Part shown: positions 1 through 8,541 of the stretch, in pieces
Numbering within the stretch: position 1 is the first letter of the stretch
How the letters are laid out: each line of letters begins with the position of its first letter
Assembly (NCBI GenBank): GCA_963797675.1
Contig: CAWCQQ010000002.1
Location: forward strand, 1,984,001 to 2,048,000
DNA: 64,000 nt
Source of the DNA: DASQPR01 sp963797675
Lineage (GTDB): Bacteria; Actinomycetota; Actinomycetes; Mycobacteriales; Micromonosporaceae
Reading direction: 5' to 3'
Translations under genes and position numbers: made by a program
Notes under the pieces: model-generated
The model's input: the letters and a program-made list of their open reading frames with translations, nothing else
Told to the model about the DNA's origin: nothing
The model's database searches: none

Positions 1-3000
1 GCCGTCCTGGCGGCCACCGACACCAGCAACGGCCTGATGGTCAGCACATCGATCCCCGATCTCGTATCCCGGATCGAGGTGGGCCAGGCGCGCGCGCACG
101 AGCTGGTCTCGGTCGCGTTCCTGCCGGTCGTCGGGCTCTGCTGGTTCGTCGTCTACCTGACCGTCGCGTATGGACTGGCCGGGCGACGCAACGAAATCGG
201 TCTGATCAATCTGCGCGGACTCGGCCGGGCGCGGCGCGTGTGGATGGCGACCGGCGAGACGCTGACGATGATCGTGGCCGGCGCACCGGTCGGCTATCTG
301 CTCGGGTACGCGGTCGTCGGACTGTTCGCCGCAGCCCGTCTCGGGAGCACAGCAGGCACCGAGCTGCGTACATCCACGCTGCCGTACGCGCTAGTCGCGC
401 TCGCCGCCGCCCTGATCGTGGCCGTCGGCGGACAGTGGAGCGTGCTCCGGGCCGACGTGCTGGAACTCTTGCGCGGCGTACCCGGCCGGACCGCGGTGTG
501 GCGAGCCATGACGGTCGAACTGCTGCTGGTCGCGCTCGCGATCGTAGGCGTCGTCGAGTTGCGCGGAGGCGGTGACCAGCTCGTGGGTGTCGGCATGGTC
601 GTCCCCGGGCTTGTCGTGGCCACCGTTGCCGTACTCGCGGCGCGCCTGTTCACGCTGCTCGCCGACGGGTTCGCCCGTACGGCGCTGCGTCGTGGCCGCC
701 TCGGCTTCGGGCTCGCCGCGATCCAGATCGCCCGGCGGCCCGGCAGCCAACGCCTCTTCGCGCTTCTCACCGCGGCCGTCGGCCTGCTCGCATTCGTCGC
801 CACCGCCACCTCGGTCGCCTCCATCGCGCGCAATCAACGCGCGGCCGTAGTCCTGGGCGCGCCGTCGGTGGTGACCATCGAACGGCCCAGCGGACCCGCA
901 CTGCTCGCGGCGGTGCGGGCGGTCGATCCGGCCGGTACCTGGGCGATGGCCGTCCTTCCGGTAAACCAGCAGGACAGCGAGGCGCCGCCGGTGCTGGCCG
1001 TGGACGCCGCTCGGCTTCCGGCGGTCACGGATTGGGACGACACCCGGGTGTCAGCGGCGTCCGTCGCGGCGGCTCTGGCACCGCGACGCCAGGTGCCGAT
1101 GGTGCTGCGGGACACCGCGTTCACCGTCGACGTCCAGGTCTCCAGCGACGGTCCGGGTAAGGCCACCGCGGTTCTTTTCACCTTCGTCTCTCTGCGCGGC
1201 GGCGCGATCGTCCGGGCATCGATCGAGGTGCCGGCCGGGCCGCGGGCGACGTACCCGGCTGATGTACCGCAATGCGCCGACGGCTGCCGGCTGACAGGAT
1301 TCACCGTCGACGGCACGCCCGATACCCGCATCACCGTCAGCCTGTACGGCCTGCGTACGTCGTCTGCCGACCTCGTGGGCGCCGCCGATCTGGCGTCGGT
1401 GAGCCGATGGCACAGCCGGACCGGAGCCATCCTCACCTCGACCGACGGCAGCCTCCGGATCGAGTCGAGGCCGAGCCAGTACGCGCCACTCGCCGTCACG
1501 GTCGTTGCTCTGGCTGCGCCGTTGCCGCTTCCGGTGGTCTCCACTCAACCGGGGGTCCAGACAGTCACCGGCCTGGACGGTGAGTCGATCGACACGGTGT
1601 CTGCCGCCGTACATCCGGGCCTGCTGCCTCAACTCGGGACGACCGGAACCCTCGTCGATCTCGGCTACCTCGTTGACGTCGGAGCAGCCGTACCCGCGAC
1701 CGGTGACGGAGAGGTGTGGTTAGGCCCGCGTGCTCCGGCCCAGGCCGTGGCGCGGCTGAGGGCTGCCGGGCTCGCGGTCAAGTCGGTCCGCACGATAGGC
1801 GACGTGCGCGCGGATCTCGCGGCCACCGGACCGGCGCTCGGGCTGCAGTTCTACCTGGCCGCTGCCGTACTCGGAATGCTGCTAGGCCTCGGCGGACTGG
1901 CGCTGGTCGTCACGGTAGACCGGCGCCGCCGAGCCGACGATCTGCGGGCGCTGCGCAACCAAGGGCTGCCGCGGCGCTTCGCGTACCGGGCGTCGTTGTG
2001 GGGATATCTGAGCCTGGTACTCGGCTCGGCCGTCGCGGGCCTGGTGGCCGCAGCGGTCACCTGGTACTTCACGGGACAGTCGCTGCCGGTCTTCATCGAG
2101 CAACTCGCCGACGTCCCGCCGGTGCGCTGGCCGCACCCGGCCGCGGTGCTGGTGCCGTGGACGGCAGCGACAGCGATTCTGGCGGTAGGAGCGGCGATCG
2201 CCGGCTGGACGCTGCGCCGCGCGATCAACACAACCGCCCGCCGCGACGTGACCGCCCACGGCGGAATCGCAGGCGCGCCGGTCCGGCGTACTCAGGCAGT
2301 GGTGCGGGAAGGAGATCACACAATGGGCGGTCTGGCCGTCAACTGCCGCCGGGTGGTGCAGATCTACCGCGGCGAGGCCGGGGACGTCGTAGCGCTCGCT
2401 GGCGTAGACCTGATCATCGCGCCCGGGGAGATGCTCGCTCTGGTCGGCCCGTCGGGTTCCGGCAAGTCCACGCTTATCGCGCTGCTGTCCGGCCTCATGC
2501 GTCCGTCGGCCGGTCGGATCAGCATCGGCAGCTACGATATCGGCAAACTCTCCGACACGGAGATCTCCCGGTTGCGCGGAACGGAGATCGGAGTGGTCCT
2601 GCAGGGTGCGGCCCGTAACCTGCTGCCCTATGCGACGCTCGCGAAGAACATCAAGGTCGCGCAGACCCGAGCCGCCCGTACTCGCGGAATCAAGCTGGAC
2701 CACCCGGAGCGCATCCTTGACCTGGTCGGGCTCGGCGGGTACGGCCATCTGCACCTAACCGACCTCACAGCCGGTGCGCAGCAGCGCGCGGCGCTCGCCG
2801 TAGGGATCGCGACCGGTCCGGGTCTGCTGCTCGTCGATGAGCCGACCTCTCAGCTCGACACACACGGCCGCGACGAGGTCATCTCCGCCATGGAAATGGT
2901 CAATGCCGAGCGCGGTACGACGATCGTGGTCGTCACGCACGACGCGGAGGTCGGCAACCGGCTGAGCCGGGCGGTCACGATCCGCGACGGCCGGGTCGGT

Positions 3001-3165
3001 GCTGAAGGGCGCGGCGGGCAGGACTTCGCGGTAGTGGCAAGCGACGGGACGGTCCAGCTCCCTCCGGAGGTTCTGGGCGAGTTCCCGCCCGGCACGCTGT
3101 TCACTGTGGACCGTACGGAAAGTACGGTCTCGTTCGCGATCAACGGCGAGCAGAGGCGTGATTGA
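1..3165 (+). CDS. ABC transporter, FtsX-type permease fused to ATPase (5' end outside window)
   Basis: The frame is open to the first base, so the N-terminus is missing. From the first visible ATG (37), hydrophobic segments at about residues 25-45, 75-95, 110-135 and 155-205 precede a long extracytoplasmic stretch (about 265-600). A second membrane block lies at about 607-740, as in MacB/FtsX permeases. An ATP-binding domain follows from residue 763, with Walker A GPSGSGKST at about 804-812 and Walker B LLLVDEP at about 930-936. The signature loop is degenerate (LTAGAQQR instead of LSGGQ-like). Permease and ATPase are usually separate polypeptides; here they are one frame, with a good internal ribosome site before the ATPase. 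The role (lipoprotein release, peptide export or cell-wall signalling) cannot be told from sequence. The next gene, a lipoprotein, follows within 35 nt. Confidence 0.88.
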   Translation, partial: AVLAATDTSNGLMVSTSIPDLVSRIEVGQARAHELVSVAFLPVVGLCWFVVYLTVAYGLAGRRNEIGLINLRGLGRARRVWMATGETLTMIVAGAPVGYLLGYAVVGLFAAARLGSTAGTELRTSTLPYALVALAAALIVAVGGQWSVLRADVLELLRGVPGRTAVWRAMTVELLLVALAIVGVVELRGGGDQLVGVGMVVPGLVVATVAVLAARLFTLLADGFARTALRRGRLGFGLAAIQIARRPGSQRLFALLTAAVGLLAFVATATSVASIARNQRAAVVLGAPSVVTIERPSGPALLAAVRAVDPAGTWAMAVLPVNQQDSEAPPVLAVDAARLPAVTDWDDTRVSAASVAAALAPRRQVPMVLRDTAFTVDVQVSSDGPGKATAVLFTFVSLRGGAIVRASIEVPAGPRATYPADVPQCADGCRLTGFTVDGTPDTRITVSLYGLRTSSADLVGAADLASVSRWHSRTGAILTSTDGSLRIESRPSQYAPLAVTVVALAAPLPLPVVSTQPGVQTVTGLDGESIDTVSAAVHPGLLPQLGTTGTLVDLGYLVDVGAAVPATGDGEVWLGPRAPAQAVARLRAAGLAVKSVRTIGDVRADLAATGPALGLQFYLAAAVLGMLLGLGGLALVVTVDRRRRADDLRALRNQGLPRRFAYRASLWGYLSLVLGSAVAGLVAAAVTWYFTGQSLPVFIEQLADVPPVRWPHPAAVLVPWTAATAILAVGAAIAGWTLRRAINTTARRDVTAHGGIAGAPVRRTQAVVREGDHTMGGLAVNCRRVVQIYRGEAGDVVALAGVDLIIAPGEMLALVGPSGSGKSTLIALLSGLMRPSAGRISIGSYDIGKLSDTEISRLRGTEIGVVLQGAARNLLPYATLAKNIKVAQTRAARTRGIKLDHPERILDLVGLGGYGHLHLTDLTAGAQQRAALAVGIATGPGLLLVDEPTSQLDTHGRDEVISAMEMVNAERGTTIVVVTHDAEVGNRLSRAVTIRDGRVGAEGRGGQDFAVVASDGTVQLPPEVLGEFPPGTLFTVDRTESTVSFAINGEQRRD
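2306..2325 (+). promoter_or_regulatory. Internal Shine-Dalgarno and in-frame ATG at the permease/ATPase junction
   Basis: A purine-rich GGGAAGGAG ends 8 nt before an in-frame ATG at 2323, exactly where the ATP-binding domain begins (MGGLAV...). The spacing is ideal, so a free 280-residue ATPase may be made besides the fusion protein. Alternatively it is the relic start of a once separate gene whose upstream stop was lost. Confidence 0.5.
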
Positions 3166-3199
3166 GCGCCCTGAATTGCTACGCCATCTGGGAGGATCG

Positions 3200-3934
3200 A
3201 TGAGACAACGGAAGGCATTGATACGCCGAGCGTGGGTCGCGCTGGCCATTGGCTTGTCGTTGAGCGCGTGCGCCGACGTGCAACCGCGGCAGCCGTCGCA
3301 ACCGGCCCCGGTCGAGCCGATCGCGGCGTGCGTTGACGAGGCCGACCAACGAGCCAACGGCGTCACCCTCACCCGCTCCGACGCCAGCACGGTCGAGGCC
3401 CTCGTACACGGAACGGGCAAGACCGCGATCGTCTTCGCCAACGAGTCCGATCTCGACCTGTGCGAATGGCAGCCGTTCGACGAGATTCTGGCCGAGAAGG
3501 GCTATGTCACCGTGGAGTTCGAGTACAGCGGTAGCCCGGGCGCCGAGCAGGACGTCCTTGCCGGCGTCGCGACCGCGCGGCAACGTGGGGCCACGTCGGT
3601 CCTATTGATCGGCGCTTCTAAGGGCGGCACCGCCGTACTCGCGGCCGCGGCGAAGGCCCAGCCGCCGGTGGCCGGCGTCGTGAGCCTGTCCGGACCGTCG
3701 ACGTACCCGGGAATCGACACAGCGTCCATGGCCCAGTTCACCACCCCGGTGTTGTTCATCGCCGGCGACAACGATGGTGAGTTCACCGATGCGGCCCGGC
3801 AGATGTACGCCGCATGCGCGGCCAGGGACAAGAAGTTGGTGCTGCGACCCAGCGGCTCTCATGGGGTGGCCCTGCTCGATCCGACAGTCTTCAGCCTCGT
3901 ACAGGACTTCCTGGCCAGCCACACATCGAGCTGA
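3200..3934 (+). CDS. Lipoprotein alpha/beta hydrolase
   Basis: The 244-residue product begins MRQRKALIRR, has a hydrophobic core and a lipobox LSAC, so it should be lipid-anchored outside the membrane. The mature part reads as an alpha/beta hydrolase of the dienelactone-hydrolase type: nucleophile elbow GASKG with Ser140, an acidic residue in GDNDGE and a His in GSHG near the C-terminus. The start at 3200 is preferred because GGAGG sits 4 nt upstream; an in-frame codon at 3158 lacks this. It follows the ABC transporter gene by 34 nt and may share its transcript. The substrate is unknown. Confidence 0.8.
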   Translation: MRQRKALIRRAWVALAIGLSLSACADVQPRQPSQPAPVEPIAACVDEADQRANGVTLTRSDASTVEALVHGTGKTAIVFANESDLDLCEWQPFDEILAEKGYVTVEFEYSGSPGAEQDVLAGVATARQRGATSVLLIGASKGGTAVLAAAAKAQPPVAGVVSLSGPSTYPGIDTASMAQFTTPVLFIAGDNDGEFTDAARQMYAACAARDKKLVLRPSGSHGVALLDPTVFSLVQDFLASHTSS

Positions 3935-3990
3935 GCGAGGTTTCGTCAACAGGTCACCCGTCCTGCGGCCGCTACTCTCCATCGGTGCCG

Positions 3991-4431
3991 TCAGCAGAAC
4001 GGCGCCACGGGAACCGTGCTGGACCGTTCCAGACCCGCGGGTACGCGTCCGGTCAGTGTGAGCAGCATGGTCGTGAAGAACTCGCGGCCGCACACCTGCT
4101 GCGGATCGCTGAGCGTCACCGACACCGGGACCTTCACGCTTGTGCCGACGGCGCAGTAGGGATCGCAGAGGTTGACCGTTGCGGTACCGGTGCCGGTCGC
4201 CCGCGTGTCCCACTGCGTCCAGGTCATGCCGTCCAGGAACAGCGATGAGTCCACGGAAATCGCGGCGTCCCGAGGCTCGACCGTGGCAGATCGGGGGTTC
4301 GCGCCGTTCACGGCAAGATACACATGCCGACCGGCGGCCGACGCAGGCGCGGACCACAGCCATCCGCCGAGTACGGCGACGCCTAGCGCCATGATCACCA
4401 CTACGGCTCCGTGGATCAGTTTCCGCTGCAT
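3991..4431 (-). CDS. Small secreted protein of unknown function
   Basis: About 146 residues with a classical signal peptide (MQRKLIHG, a hydrophobic core, cleavage near APASA). The mature part is rich in beta-prone residues and contains four cysteines (NLCDPYC, QQVCG, APFC), compatible with disulfides. It resembles no family I can name. The start at 4431 has a GGGGGCG ribosome site 4 nt upstream; an ATG at 4443 is the alternative. It is convergent with the lipoprotein hydrolase. The GC-rich codon choice on this strand and the signal peptide are the main evidence that it is real. Confidence 0.6.
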   Translation of the reverse strand: MQRKLIHGAVVVIMALGVAVLGGWLWSAPASAAGRHVYLAVNGANPRSATVEPRDAAISVDSSLFLDGMTWTQWDTRATGTGTATVNLCDPYCAVGTSVKVPVSVTLSDPQQVCGREFFTTMLLTLTGRVPAGLERSSTVPVAPFC

Positions 4432-4586
4432 ACTCGCCCCCATGTCTCGTCGTCCGACCGAACACGACGAGTATGCCAGCGGTTACTCTGCGTCGTCGAC
4501 CTTTTCTGAACGCCTTGATCACCTAGGGCCGCGACTACACACCGTATCGCCTCGTTCGGGACATTAAGCGACGTATGGCCGTCTCA

Positions 4587-5042
4587 TCAGTTGAACAGGC
4601 CGACGTGGGCGGCTCGGGCTCGCTCGGCCGCGTCGCGGAACGCGCTTTCGGCTTGTTGATCAAGCGAGGTCTGCATGACGTGTCCGCTGTGCTGACCGTG
4701 TAGCTCGTCGAGGACCTTCTCCGCATTTAACGACGACACGGTCATGATCAGCGCGACGTTCCCGGCATCGAGTTGAGCGCCGAGGTCGCGGGTGAAGTCC
4801 TCGTCGATCCCGGTACTGCCGGATTGTTCACTGGAGCCGGAGAACATGTGACCGATCATGCCGGCCCAGCCGGTTTTACCCTTGCCGGCCTGGTGCAGTT
4901 TCACCTTGTCGCCGCCCCGCCGTTCGACGATGACCGCGTCGTCCACGTCGATCATGTGTTGCGCCTGGAGTTTGGCGATCGTCTGGACAACCTCTTCGGC
5001 GGCGAGGAGGTTCGGATATCCGATTGCATAGAGATCACTCAT
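4587..5042 (-). CDS. DUF1269-like protein, 151 aa
   Basis: The sequence starts MSDLYAIGYPNLLAAEEVVQTI and has the alpha/beta halves of DUF1269 proteins: YPN..A..V, DAVIVERR, then DLGAQLDAGNVALIM and a final helix. Those proteins usually carry a glycine-rich membrane hairpin between the halves; here the middle is only GWAGMIGHMF followed by a polar linker, so the membrane anchor seems lost or very short. Such proteins are often stress-linked but lack a defined biochemical role. It stands alone, followed by about 140 nt without a gene. Confidence 0.7.
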   Translation of the reverse strand: MSDLYAIGYPNLLAAEEVVQTIAKLQAQHMIDVDDAVIVERRGGDKVKLHQAGKGKTGWAGMIGHMFSGSSEQSGSTGIDEDFTRDLGAQLDAGNVALIMTVSSLNAEKVLDELHGQHSGHVMQTSLDQQAESAFRDAAERARAAHVGLFN

Positions 5043-5160
5043 ATTCGTAGTCTATGCGGGCGTAAAAGACATAAAGCGTGAATCGGAATCCGCCCCCGGG
5101 ACCGTCCGAGCCGGTCGTGGCTATCGGGCCGGTGGGTGCCACGCGGCATCGATCAGCGCG

Positions 5161-6015
5161 TCAGCTGTTCGTGGCACAAAAGAAGTCGCGCAGGGCCACG
5201 CCCACACGGTGCGGATCCCCGTCGTCGTCCGGGCCGGAATGCCCCAGGCCGCGGAAGGTGGTGCGTCGCGCACGCGGAAGCACGGCGGACAGTGCGCCCA
5301 GCGCAACGCCGAAGTACGCGGGGCTTCGTGAGCCGTCCAGCAGCAGCACGTGCGCGTCGAACGTTGCGTAGTCCGGTGCGGTGTCGGCCATCTCCCGGAC
5401 CACCTGCAGGTCGAAGTGCTGTGTCGGGATCAGCGCCACGATCGGTACGTCATCGCCGGCGGCGTCGCGCTGCATGTGTGTGCCGATCGACAGGAGGGGG
5501 ACGAGCACGAATCGTGGAATCCTTGCGAACAATGGCTCGGTGCCCATGCCCTTCAGGGCCGTGACCAGTGCGGCGGCGGTCTTGCCGGCGGCGATCTCGC
5601 GGTCGAAGCGCGGTACCCATGCCGTCGGCGCCGAGCCGGCCACGGACAGCGGCGGCTCGTAGAGGGCAACTCTCTCCAGCGCCGGGGTGGCCAGCGCCGT
5701 GCGCAGCACGACGAGCGCGCCCGAACTCAGGCCGAAGATCCGCGTTGCCCCCGTTGCCGTGACGAGCGCCTGCAGGTCTTCGACCTCCCGCATGACGCCG
5801 TAGTCGTCGCCATGGGGTCCGCTGAGCCCACGTCCACGCCGGTCGGGTACGTAGACGGTGAATTCGGCCGACAGGGCGGTCGCGAGCCTCATCAGGTGTT
5901 GGGAGGCCTGCATGCCGCCGTGCACCAGGAGAACTGCCGGGCCGCTGCCCAGTTGGCGGTATCCGATGACGGTTCCGTCCGCGGAGCAGACGGAACCTGT
6001 GCGGTACGCGCTCAC
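5161..6015 (-). CDS. Alpha/beta hydrolase, divergent from TetR regulator
   Basis: 284 residues, GTG start with GGAGGG 6 nt upstream. It shows the canonical fold: oxyanion motif HGG after LLVHGGMQ, PDRRGRGLSG, nucleophile elbow GLSSGA, and a C-terminal FRGLGHSGP with the catalytic His. It has no signal peptide, so it should be cytoplasmic. The divergent neighbour is a TetR regulator, and the 114-nt gap holds two operator-like palindromes, which suggests the hydrolase is the repressor's target and may detoxify the inducer. Epoxide hydrolase, lactonase or esterase activity are all possible. Confidence 0.8.
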   Translation of the reverse strand: MSAYRTGSVCSADGTVIGYRQLGSGPAVLLVHGGMQASQHLMRLATALSAEFTVYVPDRRGRGLSGPHGDDYGVMREVEDLQALVTATGATRIFGLSSGALVVLRTALATPALERVALYEPPLSVAGSAPTAWVPRFDREIAAGKTAAALVTALKGMGTEPLFARIPRFVLVPLLSIGTHMQRDAAGDDVPIVALIPTQHFDLQVVREMADTAPDYATFDAHVLLLDGSRSPAYFGVALGALSAVLPRARRTTFRGLGHSGPDDDGDPHRVGVALRDFFCATNS

Positions 6016-6054
6016 AAGATCCCTCCAGGTCGAGCTTCGTCTCGGCCACTACCC

Positions 6055-6069
6055 GGGCACAGTGTTCGC
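6055..6069. promoter_or_regulatory. Operator-like imperfect palindrome 1 (TetR type)
   Basis: GGGCACA-G-TGTTCGC: 5 of 7 arm positions pair. It lies between the divergent hydrolase and TetR genes and shares the right arm TGTTCGCA with the second site 37 bp away, centre to centre. Confidence 0.45.
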
Positions 6070-6091
6070 ATATCCTGGACCGTAGCTCACC

Positions 6092-6106
6092 GCGTACACT
6101 GTTCGC
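6092..6106. promoter_or_regulatory. Operator-like palindrome 2 (TetR type)
   Basis: GCGTACA-C-TGTTCGC: 6 of 7 arm positions pair. It directly precedes a possible -10 element TAAGAT (about 6109-6114) in front of the tetR start, so a bound repressor would block that promoter. Confidence 0.5.
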
Positions 6107-6129
6107 AATAAGATCTGGAAGGGTGATCC

Positions 6130-6882
6130 ATGGCATCGGACGACAGGACGCCGACCGACGGTGCCGTGCGGCTGCCGATCTGGATGCGGCCCGAACGCGC
6201 GGCTCGCGGGCCACGCCCGGCCCATAGCCGAGCCGACATCGCGGCGGCCGCCATCCACGTCGCCGACGCCGAGGGCATCGAGGCGGTGTCCCTGCGTCGG
6301 GTCGCCGGCGAGATGGGAACCGGGACGACGACGCTCTACCGATACATCGTCAACAAGGACGAGCTCTTCGACCTGATGATCGACGGCGCCATGGGGGAGC
6401 ATGCGCCACCGGTACGGACCGGAGACTGGCAGGCGGACTTACGGGCCATCGCCTACGCACACCGCGCCATGGCGCTGCGCCATCCGTGGCTGGCAACGCT
6501 GCCGGCAACCCGACCGACGCTCGGACCGAACAGCCTGGCCTGGCTGGAGGCGACATACGCGACCGTGGACGGGCTGGGTCTTGACCCCGACGAGGTACTT
6601 GGCCACGTCGGCACGCTGCTGACCTTCGTACGCGGGCACGTCATCGACGAGCGCGCCGATCAGGAGGCGGCTCGCCGGTCCGGAATGGACATGACGATGT
6701 GGCTGGCGGCGCAGGCGCAGTATGGCGAGATGATTATCGGCAGCGGCAGGTACCCGCACCTCAGCCGGATCATGGTCGAGGCGGAGGCGCCGCACTCCGA
6801 TGACCGCTTCGAACGAGCATTCCACCATGGACTGGACCACATACTGGCCGGGCTCGCCTCCAGCGGATCGAGTGCCCAATGA
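6130..6882 (+). CDS. TetR family transcriptional regulator
   Basis: 250 residues. The helix-turn-helix lies at about residues 35-80: SRADIAAAAIHVADAEG, VSLRRVAGEMGTGTTTLYRYI, NKDELFDLMID, a textbook TetR N-terminus. The C-terminal ligand domain resembles the TetR_C group found in many actinomycete regulators. ATG at 6130 is preceded by GGAAGGGTG. It is divergent from the alpha/beta hydrolase, and the two shared palindromes imply autoregulation and control of the hydrolase. The ligand is unknown. Confidence 0.88.
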   Translation: MASDDRTPTDGAVRLPIWMRPERAARGPRPAHSRADIAAAAIHVADAEGIEAVSLRRVAGEMGTGTTTLYRYIVNKDELFDLMIDGAMGEHAPPVRTGDWQADLRAIAYAHRAMALRHPWLATLPATRPTLGPNSLAWLEATYATVDGLGLDPDEVLGHVGTLLTFVRGHVIDERADQEAARRSGMDMTMWLAAQAQYGEMIIGSGRYPHLSRIMVEAEAPHSDDRFERAFHHGLDHILAGLASSGSSAQ

Positions 6883-6916
6883 ACGACGAGCACCTCACAC
6901 TCGGTTCGGAGCACGC

Positions 6917-8470
6917 TCAGACGGGCCGGGTGTACGCGCCGACGAGGCCGTGTCGCGTGGCGTAGAGAGTGGCCGCGGCTCGACTGGACACGTCGATCTT
7001 GGCGTAGATGTGCTCGACGTGATTGGCGGCGGTCTTCGGCGTGACCGCGAGCGTCCGGGCTATCTGCCGGGTGGTGTGGCCGCGGGCGAGTAAGCCGAGG
7101 ACTTCGACCTCGCGTGCGGTCAGGCCGCCCGGTCGATCGCTTCGGGCCGGAGCCCGGTGCCCGGCTGCGGTCAGCACGGCCGCGACCGCCTCCCCGTCGA
7201 GCCGGCCGGCCGTGACCTCGGCCCGTACGGTTTGCGCCGCGGTGGCCGGGTCGAGTGGCGGCCGGTGGGCCCGGGGTTCGGTCATGGCGTGGTAGGCGTC
7301 TGCGGCGGCGAGCAGACGGTCCTCCACGGTGAGCGTCGCCGCGGTGAGACCGGCCGGGTAGCCGGAGCCGTCGAGGCGCTCGTGGTGGCGCGCGGCGATG
7401 TCGCGGACACCGCCGAGGCCGGTGACCCGGCCGAGCATCCGGTCGGTCAGGTACGGGTGCAGCCGCACCCGCTCCCGTTCGACCTCGGTGAGCGGTGCCG
7501 GCTTGTCCCAGATCGTGTTGGACACACCGAGCCGGCCGAGATCGTGCAGCAGCCCGGCGCGGCGCAGTGTGGCAACGTCCGCCCCGGCTAGCCGGCCCGC
7601 CTCGGCCACCAGGTCGGCCACGCCGCGAGAATGTCCGGCCAGCCACGGCGACTTCATGTCCACCAGATCGCCGACCGTCTCGAGTACCCGGTCGAGGTCG
7701 GTGCCGTCGACTCGGCGCGAGGACAGCCGCGGCTCGGCGGCGAGGATGGCGTCCCAACTCGCCGCGTCGTCCAACCCTTCGAGCACCGCCGGCGCGTGTG
7801 CACAGAACAGGTCCGCGACGGCCGGGTCGAACTGGTGGCCGGCATTGCGCCGGACGACATGGCAGGCCGCGTCGATGCCGCGCCGGCGGGCATACACCTC
7901 CGCCGCGCTGGCCACCTGGACGAGCCGTACCGGCAGCGAGATCTGCTCGCCGCGCAGCCGGTGCGGCTGGCCGCGGCCGTCCCATTGCTCGTACCCCTGG
8001 GAGACCGCGATGGCTACCGTGTCGTCGAGGCCGAGGCCGGTCACGAACTGCGCGCCGAGCGTCGAATGCGTGGCCGTGAACGCGACGATCTGGCGGAGCC
8101 CAGCGATCGGGAACGTCGCGACCCGCCGCGCCCGAGCCCGGGCCGGCCCGTGCGACGCGGCCCGGCGGAGCAGGAACGCCACCGTCTGCGCGGTGTTCAT
8201 GTCATAGACGCCGACGCCGTCGCGCTTGAATGCGATATCGTCGCCGAACCACGCGGCCTGCTCGGCAGCGTCCGCATGGCAGTAGACGTTCAACAGCAGG
8301 CCGAGATAGTACGTCGCCTCCCGGTCGCCCTCATCGGCACCGGCCAGACCGGCCAGTCGCGAAGCGATCACCGTCTGGCGCATGCAGTGCTGCATCGGCT
8401 GACCCAGGCCGAGGTCGGCCGCGTAGGACAACGACGCGACCAACTCCGCTACCCTGACACCATCTGCCAC
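6917..8470 (-). CDS. HD-GYP domain protein with C-terminal LuxR helix-turn-helix
   Basis: 517 residues, GTG start. The first half looks like a degenerate metal-dependent phosphohydrolase unit. The second holds a full HD-GYP motif set: His309-Asp310 in HDLGRLG, then HHERLDGSGYP at about 361, typical of cyclic-di-GMP phosphodiesterases. The end is a LuxR/GerE DNA-binding domain (GLTAREVEVLGLLARGHTTR, TPKTAANHVEHIYAKI). So it may couple a cyclic dinucleotide or metal-dependent signal to transcription in one polypeptide. No receiver or membrane domain is seen. It is divergent from another alpha/beta hydrolase, with a perfect palindrome between them. Confidence 0.85.
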   Translation of the reverse strand: MADGVRVAELVASLSYAADLGLGQPMQHCMRQTVIASRLAGLAGADEGDREATYYLGLLLNVYCHADAAEQAAWFGDDIAFKRDGVGVYDMNTAQTVAFLLRRAASHGPARARARRVATFPIAGLRQIVAFTATHSTLGAQFVTGLGLDDTVAIAVSQGYEQWDGRGQPHRLRGEQISLPVRLVQVASAAEVYARRRGIDAACHVVRRNAGHQFDPAVADLFCAHAPAVLEGLDDAASWDAILAAEPRLSSRRVDGTDLDRVLETVGDLVDMKSPWLAGHSRGVADLVAEAGRLAGADVATLRRAGLLHDLGRLGVSNTIWDKPAPLTEVERERVRLHPYLTDRMLGRVTGLGGVRDIAARHHERLDGSGYPAGLTAATLTVEDRLLAAADAYHAMTEPRAHRPPLDPATAAQTVRAEVTAGRLDGEAVAAVLTAAGHRAPARSDRPGGLTAREVEVLGLLARGHTTRQIARTLAVTPKTAANHVEHIYAKIDVSSRAAATLYATRHGLVGAYTRPV

Positions 8471-8489
8471 ATCCGCAGTCTAGAAGCCA

Positions 8490-8505
8490 TGAGGCGTTCG
8501 CCTCA
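8490..8505. promoter_or_regulatory. Perfect palindrome between divergent HD-GYP/LuxR and hydrolase genes
   Basis: TGAGGCG-TT-CGCCTCA, a 7-bp perfect inverted repeat with a 2-bp centre, 20 nt upstream of one start codon and 37 nt upstream of the other. Dyads of this kind are typical LuxR/GerE targets, so it may be the operator for the fusion regulator. Confidence 0.45.
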
Positions 8506-8541
8506 CGCGCGCGTACCGTAGCCAGGGCTAACGTCACGGCT

